This document shows positions 48,930-59,300 of a stretch of 64,000 nucleotides of DNA, piece by piece. The notes beneath the pieces were generated by a model that saw only the letters and a program-made list of their open reading frames with translations, was not told where the DNA came from and searched no databases. This stretch comes from Tetrahymena thermophila SB210 (Eukaryota > Ciliophora > Oligohymenophorea > Hymenostomatida > Tetrahymenidae), in contig NW_002476180.1 in the NCBI RefSeq assembly GCF_000189635.1, positions 62,001 to 126,000 on the forward strand, read 5' to 3'. Position numbers and translations under genes: made by a program. Positions within the stretch are counted from its first letter, which is position 1. The number at the start of each line of letters is the position of its first letter.

Positions 48930-49826
48930 TCAATATAAGATTTATGCTTGTGTTCTTATAAGCAATCTTCTATTATTACCAAATCCACCCATACTTTTAT
49001 GAATAACTCTAATATTGTCCCAAATTACAACATCACCCATTTCCCATTAATGGCTATATATTTTATAAGTTTTTTCAATTTCAGAAATGAATTCTTTTGA
49101 GCTCTTAACTGTGCCATCTTTAAAAAGTATATCGTTTTCAACATTTTAACAAATGTTAAAGATCTTTCTTCCAGTTATAGGATGAGATAAAAAGACTGGG
49201 TGAAATGCTTCAGGATAGTGTTCATTTTCTTTGAAATGCTAAAAATCGCCAATTGTTTAAGATCTGATGATGATTTGGGCATCTTAAAGCATTTCTTTCA
49301 GGTTTTCAGGCAAGTCTCTATATACTTATTCTGAGCAAACAAAACCTGTTTAGCCACCAACTTAAGCTATTTCATATGGGATAAGAATACTTATGAAGAA
49401 ATTTTCACCTGGCTTTTTGAAGTCTCCATCTTTATGCCAGTATTCAGTATCACTACAATTTTCTTTTATAGATCCATCGATATTTATATTGCCTACCCTA
49501 ACAATAGCTGGTTAATTTGGATCTCTTTTTGTATATGCTTGTTAAATAGGAAGGATCATAAGTTTCCCCCACTTTTGAGTGAAAGCTATTTATTAGTCCA
49601 TCGTTAATTTTTAATTTTTTATGCAAATAACTCCATGAGTCCATAAGGCATCTTTAATATCTTCAAATTATTTTGTTGTTAAATTATTAACATCTACATC
49701 ATTAATAGTATGCCCAAGCTTATACATTTCTTATGGATCCTATTATATCCTAGGAGCTGCTAATGAAATGGCTTGTTTTCTGAGATTTTAATAACTAAAT
49801 CTAGAAAGTTAAATAAAACGTCTCAT
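48930..49826 (-). CDS. TauD/TfdA-family dioxygenase, copy B, with mitochondrial-type leader
   Basis: Intronless, 298 residues (ATG 49826, TGA 48930). The catalytic body matches copies A and C: EYWHKDGDF, GDVVIWDNIRVIHKS and GGFGNNRRLLIRTQ hold the iron and 2-oxoglutarate residues. It differs in having about 33 extra N-terminal residues (MRRFIQLSRFSYQNLRKQAI, then SLAAPRIQQDP). This leader is rich in Arg, Ser and Gln and free of acidic residues until Asp31, typical of a mitochondrial presequence. The Met after the leader (MYKLGHTI) aligns with the start of the other copies. The leader frame is open and continuous with the body, so I chose the upstream ATG. Probable mitochondrial paralogue (inference). 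Confidence 0.92.
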
Positions 49827-50591
49827 TTTTTGATGAATTATAACTGAGTAGATTGTGAGTTTTTTTTTTCAAAAATGCAGTTTTAATATAGAGATTTAAT
49901 CCTATACGCACACAAAAATTATTTAATTATCAATATATGATTACTCATAAATAATTTCTTTGAATATTGCATGATCATGTGGTTAATATTAAAAATGAAT
50001 TAAACAAAGAGAATAAAAAAAATATATTTCAAAATAAAAACTATTTCCATTAAAATTAATTTTTTTTAATTGAAATAATTTTAAATTAAAATTAATATTT
50101 TAATTTTTAAAAATAATTTACTTAATAAATCAATTTAAATTTTTTATTTAAACTGTTGCTACTTTAACTAGATCAAGATTATTTTTATCAAACGATATCA
50201 AAACATGTCATTTCTTAATTAATTAAGCAAATGATTTATTGATTGATATAATTGTGATGAATATTAGAAATAATTTTACAATTAAAATGAAAATATATTC
50301 ATATTTTTAAATATTTCGTTTTTAAAATTTTAGAAGAGTAGTAAAACGGCTGTTTCTAAAACAATTGAGCAATATAATATCAAATAACATAGTAGTAATT
50401 TACATAAAGAGTTATCAAATAACTTAATATTTTTATGATATATATTATATAATATCTCAAAATAAAACATAAAACATAAATAAATACTAATCATAAATTT
50501 ATTTGTGATTTTGAAATTAAAAAATCAATTATTATAGATTAATTCACATCTTTTAATAATTTTTTTTGAGTAACTTAAAAAACTTTAATTC
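49827..50591. other. Intergenic between dioxygenase copies B and C
   Basis: About 765 bases of A/T-rich DNA that should include the promoter of copy B and the 3' UTR of copy C. No motif was recognised. Confidence 0.5.
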
Positions 50592-51401
50592 TCAATATTA
50601 AATTTATGCTTATGTTCTGAAAAGAAGTCTTCTGTTGTTTCCAAAACCTCCCATACTTCTATGGATAACTCTAATATTATCCCAAATTACTACATCGCCC
50701 ATTTCCCATTGATGTCCATGAATCTTGTAAGAGTTTTCTATTTCAGGATTAATATCCTTTGAATCAATTCTGTTTCCGTCTTTTAGGATGACGTCATTTT
50801 AATTTTTTTAAGTTATGTTAAATACTTTTCTGCCAGTAATTGGATGAGGAGCAAAAACAGGATGATGGGCTTCAGGCAAATGTTCTTCAGGCTTGGCATC
50901 TTTAAAATCTGAAATAGTCTATGTTCTTACTATAATTTGAGCACCTTCTAATTTTTCTTTAATGTTTTCAGGTAAATCTTTTAAAACTTATTCAGAGCAA
51001 GCGTATCCCGTTTATCCTCCAACCTAAGCAATCTCCTTAGGTACTAAAATACTTATTATAAAGTTTTCTCCAGGCTATCTAAAGTTTCCATCTTTGTGCC
51101 AATACTCAGCATCTTTTGAATTAGGCTTAACACTTCCATCTAGTCTTACATTTCCTACTCTAACAATAGCTGGATATTGAGGGTCTCTATTATCAAAAGC
51201 ATAGTAAGGGGGAAGAATTACCAATTTACCCCATTTTTCTGTAAATTCAATCTATTACTGAGTATCTAAGCTTTAATTTTTTATACATATCATACCATGT
51301 GTCCAAAGAGCTTCTTGAATGTTTTTGAATTGCTCCTCTGTCAAATTATTTAAGTCAACTCCAGTTATAGTGTATCCAAGTTAAGATTTTACTTCAGACA
51401 T
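50592..51401 (-). CDS. TauD/TfdA-family dioxygenase, copy C
   Basis: Intronless, 269 residues (ATG 51401, TGA 50592). Iron-binding His and Asp lie in EYWHKDGNF and the distal His in WDNIRVIHRSM; the 2-oxoglutarate Arg is in GNNRRLLFRTQ. Its sequence is closer to copy A than to B over the middle of the protein (FRQPGENFI, GQTGYACSEQ, KPEEHLPEAHHP). It has no N-terminal extension, so probably cytosolic. All catalytic residues are intact in the three copies, so none looks like a pseudogene. Confidence 0.93.
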
Positions 51402-52208
51402 TTCTATTTTTTTATATATTATTCTTGTTAAATTTTTTTTATTTTATTAAATATAATTATAAAATATAAAATATGAGAAATTTTTTTGTTCTTAAATTGG
51501 ATACCATTCAAATTCAAGAAAAAATAAATAAGATCTTTGAAATTGGTTTTATTAATATTTTGATGATAGGTATGTAAATCTATTTATAACGTACTAAAAT
51601 GCGTTTGTGAAAATTGTAAATTATTAAAATAATTTGATTAGAATTTCAGATAACTATTCTAACCAACACCAAAATATTAATCCAAATTTAGATTCAAGCT
51701 TTTTTATTTTATGGATTAAAAAGGATATGTTACTTTTCAATATTTTTGGGAAAATTTAATTTACAAACTCAAACAAAATTAGTTAAATTATTCAATTTAT
51801 TTTTAACCAAATTAACATTAATAATAAGAATTTTATTTTTCAACCATTTTTTAAAAAAAAATCACTCTTTTTATTCATATTTCTAAGATTAAATTCTTAT
51901 TTATTATCACGAGCAAAAATTAGTTAAACAAATATAAAAAGTATATCTTAATAATACATTTAATAATCTTTCATAAATGATATATTTTTTATCTATAAAT
52001 TTACAAACTACTTCCAAAAATTTCATTTTTTTTGTTATTTTTTTTAAATGGAATATTTAAAAATTTGATATTTTTTTAGTTTTATTTAAATATTTTTAAA
52101 ACTTTTAGAAGATCTTATAAAGGTTAGTTTTTAAACTAATATAATAAAATTTTAAAAATATTCATCTTGATCTATATAAATTTGTTGCTACATTTTTATT
52201 ATTGATAA

Positions 52209-52232
52209 CTTTCTTTCTTTCTTTCTTTCTTT
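52209..52232. repeat. (TTTC)n microsatellite
   Basis: Six consecutive TTTC units in the intergenic region. Confidence 0.9.
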
Positions 52233-52643
52233 ATGCAGTAATCTAAATTAAAATGGGAATGTGTCAAAGATCTATTCAATTCATGGTTTTTAAATATCAA
52301 TTTTATTAAACACTTTTACCTTTAAAATATTTGAAAAATAAATAAATATTTGGGAACTTTTAAATGCGATTGACCAATTAAAGACTTATAATTGATCATA
52401 AATTTTCGTATTAAACTAAATCAAAAATAAATAAATAACTGCGTCATTAAAAAAACTCGTGATTTTAATTGTTAAAAATAAATTTGTTTGGTAATCTATT
52501 TTTAAAAGTTCAAATTTTACAATTTGGTTTTACAAATAAAACAAATCTACTTGAAAATAACAATTAACTAATTTATTTTTATCATTAATTTTAATCAAAT
52601 AAACTACAAATATTCAAAGAATAAAGTAATTTATTTATTATAA

Positions 52644-52830
52644 TCAGCATTCAATTATTAAAGCATAAAGAAGATCTCTTTCAGAAATTTCAAGTGTTAA
52701 TGGAGTTGCTTTTAAGTCTCTCATAAAATAAACTCATTATTGTCAATATTTTTGTTATATAAACATCATCATCACTTAACTCTTAGCACTGGCAATCTTC
52801 TGCATCAATAACATTTTCTTTTATTTTTTA
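52644..52830 (-). other. Possible short coding fragment, unrecognised
   Basis: On the minus strand the less A/T-rich bases here read KENVIDAEDCQCQEL. If a 45-nt GT..AG intron starting GTGATGATG is removed, the frame continues YFMRDLKATPLTLEISERDL and LYALIIEC to a TGA at 52644. This looks more protein-like than its surroundings. However, no start codon in frame was found (a TGA lies just upstream), the intron is very short, and no family is recognised. It may be a gene remnant, the end of a gene with an undetected first exon, or chance. Confidence 0.25.
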
Positions 52831-53385
52831 TAGTTTTAAATATCAAAGTAATCAAATAATAATGTATGACAAACAATAAAATATAAATCATATATTTCAA
52901 CTACTAAATAATAATACTATGGAGATTATGAACTTTTAAATATCAAGATAAAAAGAAATGTTTGCTGATATTTATTCAAAAATTGCATATTCATTTTTTT
53001 TAATATAGGTCTTTTAGTTAATAAAATTAATTTTTTAATTAAAATAAAAAAATTAGAGATAAAATAAAAATTAAGGAGGGAATTTGTATATAAATTCACT
53101 ATTTTTTTGGAATTTTTTTTTCATTAAATCTTCTTTTTGAAATTTAAGCAAAGAATAATAAAATATACTTTTACAAGTAAAAATAAACTTTTTATTGAAA
53201 CTGAATTTTTGTGAATATACTAAATAAAAAGCTTTACATATAATAAATAATTGAAGTAAACTTAATAATAAAATAATTATTTTATTTAATATTGAGCCAA
53301 AAAAAATAAAAATTGAAGTTAAATTATTTAATTTAGTAAACAATCAAGAATATAAATTTTTATTTATTCTAAATATAAAAATTTT

Positions 53386-56300
53386 TCAAAATATATAAAT
53401 ATTGTGAAGTAATATTTAATCTTCCAAATTAATTTAGTAAAAGCTGCTTTCTTAACTCATTCTTAGTCTTATATACCATATGTTTATTTAATTTAATTAA
53501 TATTTTAGTTTTTTATTGTGGCTAATCTATTAAATAAGTTATTTCCAATATTCTTTAAATAATAAAATATAATAATTTAATATTTGAATATATTTAATAA
53601 TAAAATTATTTACCATTAATTCAATGAGCTATTCTTTCTTTTAATTTATTTAACTCATTGCATCTAATTACTTTTTCTTTTGCTCTAGGTACGCAAAATG
53701 AATACTTAAAGACTTTTTATAAGAGGACAACTCTTCTTCTTAGAGTATATTCTAATCTTTAAATTCAAAAGTTTTATCATCAACCTCTACATTTTCTTCA
53801 TTTTTATTTTGTATATTATCTTCTTAATTAGAATCACATGTACCCAAATTATTTAAAATGTGCTAATCTGTATCATAATATTCCATTCTTACACTGTGGT
53901 ATTTAAGTTTTTTATTTAAAAACATCTAAACTGTATTCCTATTTTAATTATATAATTATGTAAAAATAAAATTTTAATTAAATTATTTACAATTTCTTTT
54001 GTTGTTTCATCTCTTCTATAGTAGCCATTATTTCTTAGGGTTTATGATAAGGGAATCTGCTTTATATCATTTAAAAAGAGCAAGGTTCTCTCAAATTTAA
54101 CAAAAATTTATACAGTCTTTATTCTTCATCTTCATCAATAACATCTAGAGGGTGTTTTTATTTTTCTAGATTATATTCTTCCTCCTCATCATCATATATT
54201 GTAATTCTGCTTTGTAAATTAAAAGGATATATATTGCTAAGCTTTGACTCACCTGCTAACTATTCATAATCTTGTATTTTATTCTTTTCACTTTCAGAAA
54301 ATTCATTTAACAAATTAACTTTAATACGCTCATTTCTTTCATTATTCAAACTACTTTTATGCAATTATTCTTTTGTTTCATAATTCATTTTGTTAATACT
54401 TGATATTTTAGAAGAAATGCTTTGTTTCGATATCGACTTGCTTTAATTTAGCTTACTAACAGATTTTCTATCTACTTAACAATTATTTTCATTATTTAAT
54501 TGGTTTTCTTTGTCAAGATTTATTTCAGAAAGTAATTTCTTAATCGAAGATTTAGCAGCACTTCTTCTTGCAGATATTTTTTTAAGATGCTAGTAAAGCA
54601 GATTGTTATCTGTAATATCATCTAAATTATCATTTATTATGCTGATAGATTCATTTAGGTTTTCTTGTTCATACTTTTTGATAATTTCGATATAATTAAC
54701 TTTTTCGCCATTTTTTAAGCATAGTTGTTCCTTTTAGTCGTTATTTTCAGCTTATTCATGACTATGATCTTCTATTAATTCTTCATTTTCTTAACAGTTT
54801 GTTTTTTCTAAATTGTTTTCTATCTCATTACAATTTTATTCTTATCCTTAATCATTTTCAGGTTATTCTTGTTCAACCAAAATTTTTTATACACTATTTT
54901 TTATTAATTATTATCCTTAATCTTGATCATCAATTATGCCACTAGCAATATCTATAAAGTTATCATCATTTTGCTATTTTTTTATTGGACTAACATAAAA
55001 TCCATTTTCAAATATTTGTTCTTGGGGAGAGGGTTTGGATTTTTCATTTTCAATACAATCTAATATTTTTGAATTATTAAGAGACTCTATTTCATCTTCT
55101 AACTTTGATTTGCAACTAAACTTTTGCTCTTCTCTAGCTAATTCTTAGTTATCAATTAAACAATCTTATAAATTATTAATTTCAGGTGAATTTAATTCGT
55201 TTTATAATTATTATGTTTGCAATTGATTTTTATTTTGATGATAAAGCTAGTTATCTAAATCTTCATTTTAAATTTATTTTTTTGCACTTTCGTTTAAATC
55301 TTATACGAATATTTAATCTTAATCACAAGGTTTTTCTTACTATTGTTATTCTAATAGATTGTCTTTGCATTCAGTTTAAATTTAATTTTATTCTTCTTAT
55401 ATTTCCTCTTGAATGTTTTATTACTGTTCATTCAAACCAATTTCTTGTTAAAACTATTAATCTTCATTAATAACTTAAATATTTTATTCTAATAGTTATT
55501 AAATATTAGATGACACAACATCCTATTTTTCAAGTTGATCTTTCGATGAAACCACTTAATCAGGGTTAATATTTTAATTTTCTTATATATTATTATTTTA
55601 TTCTAATATATTATTTTCATTTTAAATAGATTTATTTGTATCACATAATTAATCAAGAGTCTATTCAATTTATTGATCGCCTTCTTTTAAATCAAAAGAA
55701 TTATTTTATATTTCTTAAATAGAATTAGTGGCCTGATAATCATCAGTTTTGTCATCATTCATTTTTTCAATTTCTTATCCTTAAAATTAGCTATCTATTA
55801 ATTATGTTAACTTTTAATCTTAATTTTCTTAAGTTATATTTTCATCTTACATTAAATGTTCATTTTAATGTAATATTTAGATATCATTTGCTGAACACAT
55901 GGTATTCAACTATGTTTCTTAGAGAATTTCATATTAGTCTTACTAATTGCTATCTATAATATTATTTTATTCATTAATAATAATATTTTTATCTATATTT
56001 TACTATTCTTTTATTAATTCTTCTTGTTCATTTAATTATTCAATTTAAATGTTTTCTTACGCCACAATTATATCAGCCATATTTTATTTTTGATCTTAAA
56101 TTTAAATCTATTCATTGATTTCTAATTATTCTTATTGACTCTCTTTTAAGGGTAAGGAGTTTTAATTAACTTATTATATTAAAATAACTTAATCTTTTTA
56201 TTCATTTTCTTCAATTTTTTATTAGTTATATTATATTTAACTTAATAATTCTGATTAAACATAATGCTATTCAGTAGTATCATCTTTGATAATCTCATTA

Positions 56301-59300
56301 TTTAAACTTTAATGAGTATATTCAATATCATTTAAGTTTAATCTATCATTTTATGTAGTTTCTTAATTATCGTTATCTTGCTCTTCTGTTTGTAACTTAT
56401 TTTCATCTAGGCTACTTTTATTAATTTCAGTTTCATTAGGTATATTTTCAGTCTAAATTTATTAATGTTCTTATTCTATATGGAGATTATGTAAAATATC
56501 CTCTTAGTTTTAAATCTATTTCTGATTTATTTATTCTTCTTCAGAATTAATAGTAATAATTTACATATCCTATGTTTATTAGCTATTTTATAGAATTTCA
56601 TTTTAATTAATTTCTTCGTCACTAATTTTTTGTGCAGTTTAATTTTCATCAAAATTTTAATTTTCAAATAATTAACTTTAATTAAACTCTTATATACTCA
56701 CTTCAAGCTGCTATTTATGGTTTGTAAGTTCATTTATAATATTTTATTCTTCATTTTGATTCATATCTGCCAACTCTTTTTAAATTTATGAAGAATTCAA
56801 TTCTTATAAGTGTTATTGTTATTCTTTTTCTTCAATTAATTAATTATTTTATGATTAATGTTTTAGATCTATTTCTTAGTTATCATCTATTTCTTACATT
56901 TTACTATTTATTATTTATTCTTGCTAGTTATCTTTAGTTTGATTCATATCTATTAATTCTTGTTAAATTTATGAACAATTTTATTCTTAAATTTACTATA
57001 TTTCTTCCTCAAGTTATTTTTCATCTTCTTATTAATTATTTTAACTGACTTCTAAATTATCATCTATTTCTTAAATATTATTATTTAATTACTAATGTAT
57101 TTCCTCTTACAAGTTATCTTAGGTTGTATTTTGATGTTCATATTATTTAGTTTGATTAAGAGTATCTTCTAAGTTAACATTTGTTATTAGTTAAATATCA
57201 TTTTCTTTTTAATGAGAGCTGTCTTAATCAGTTATATCTATTTAAATTTCTTATTTGTTTTAATTTTCAGTATTAATATTTTATTCTTCTTCTTCCAAAA
57301 TAATTTTTTCTTCCTAATTTTGTTCAAGCATACTTTAATCATTATTGCTTTAAGTATTGTGATTATTTTCTGAGGCATTTTCAGTTTAAGTTTTAGAGAA
57401 GAATTAATCATTTTATGATTAATGACTTTGATCGATTTCTTAATTATTATCTATTTCTTGCATTTTACTATTTACTATTTATTCTTGCTAGTTATCTTTA
57501 GTTTGATTAATATCTATTAATTCTTGTTAAATTTAAGAACAATTTTATTCTTAAATTTACTAAATTTCTTCTTCAAGTTATTTTTCATCTTCTTATTAAT
57601 TATTTTAACTAACTTCTAAATTATCATTTATTTCTTAAATATTAGTATTTAATTACTAATGCATTTCCTCTTACTAGTTATCTTAGGTTGTATTTTGATG
57701 TTCATAAATTTCTTATTTGTTTTAATTTTCAGTACTAATATTTTATTCTTCTTCCTAAACAATTTTTTCTTCCAAATTTTGTTCAAGCATACTTGAGTTA
57801 TGATTGTTTTAAGTATTGTGATTATTTTCTGAGGCTATTTATTAATCCTCTGTTAATTAACTTTGCGCTTTGATTGATTGATTTATATTAGAATCTACTA
57901 ACTCTGTTTCATTTTCTTTCAATTAATTTTCAGATTAAGTTTGAGAGAATAATTAATCATTAAGTTAAGCATTAGCCTCTTCACTTTATTCTAATTATTA
58001 AGCATCTAACTAATTAAAATCTCCTTTTATTATTTCCTAATTATTTTAGTTTTCTTGTAACTAAATATCTTTATTCTCTGCTTTATCTAATTGCTCTTAA
58101 TTTAAAACTTCATTAATTTCATTTTAGTTTTAATAATTATTTTGTATAGCCAAGTTCTCCTCTTATAAATTAATTTATTCAGATTTAACATTTAAAAGTT
58201 ATTATTATTAATTTGCTTCTATAATTTATTGGTTTTATTGTTGTTAATCTTACTAAATATCAGCCTTTTATTCTTAATTATTTTAATTCTCGTCTAATTC
58301 CATTGAAGTATTATCATTTTATTATTAAATAAATTCTTCTTGAATATTTTCTACTGGCTATTATACTACATCTTATTATGACTATCTATCAGTTTGGTTT
58401 TCACTATCTTCTTCTACTTCTATTTCTTCAATAATTTATGTCTGTTTCAAGTTATCATCTTAGTTAGTTTCTTCTAATTAGATATTTTATTTTAAACTAA
58501 GTTCTGAAGCTAAATTATTTCTTTATAATTCTTCAGATTGACTGTCTTCTTATTAAATTACTTCAACATGATTTTCGTTATTATTTAATTAGTTAGGTTA
58601 TTCTATTATTTATTCAACAAGATTTTGCTAAGATTCCATTTTATTTGGTGTTTCAATTATTTAAAGCTCATCAATTTATTGTTCAAAACACTCTTTATGC
58701 AATACACTATTCATTTGATCATATTCCTAACTTAAAACTTAATTACTAATATTTTATACTTCAGATTGCTATTTCTCTTAGCTAATTACATCATTTTAAT
58801 CTTCGGATGATTTTAGTTATTAAGGTTTTTCAAGTAATTATTAGTCAGTTTCTGTGTCTATTTGAATTTAATTTTAAATATTTAAAAGGTTTGTTTCATT
58901 AATGACTTATTCTTAAATTTACTATTCTTACTATTTATTAAGAATATGTTAATTATTTAAATCAGTTTATTAGTTAACCAATTCATCTTATAAATAAATA
59001 CTTTAATCAATTTCATTTTAAATTGTTTCTTCTGTTCTTTCTTCTTTTGGTATATCTTTATTTTCAGTGATTTCTGAACCATCAAATTTATGATTTTACT
59101 AATTGTCTAAAGTAATTTGTTCTGCTATTTCTTTCGTTGACATATCTCTTTCTTCTGTCATTTCTAAGTCATCAGATTGATTGCTTTACTTTTTCTCTAA
59201 AGACTCTAAATTATTTTATTATTAAGATAAAATTTATTGCATGTTTTCAAATTAATCTTTCAATTCATTATCATTGTATATAACTTATTTAAGTTCCAAC

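Larger units (their letters stand above)
51402..53385. other. Intergenic, with TTTC repeat and a possible small exon pair
   Basis: About 2 kb of A/T-rich DNA between dioxygenase copy C and the end of the giant gene. It holds a TTTC microsatellite at 52209-52232 and a weakly coding-like stretch at 52644-52830 (listed separately). A standard-code frame at 53071-53343 (minus) is Phe/Lys/Ile-rich and looks like chance. Confidence 0.5.

Noticed and set aside
53071-53343. 90-residue minus-strand frame beginning MFTKLNNLTSIFIFFGS
   Set aside because: Phe/Lys/Ile-rich, in A/T-rich DNA beyond the end of the giant gene; no family resemblance and no coding bias.
55186-55470. 94-residue plus-strand frame
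   Set aside because: It is the antisense of the giant Gln/Glu-rich gene; lack of stops follows from the sense codon composition.
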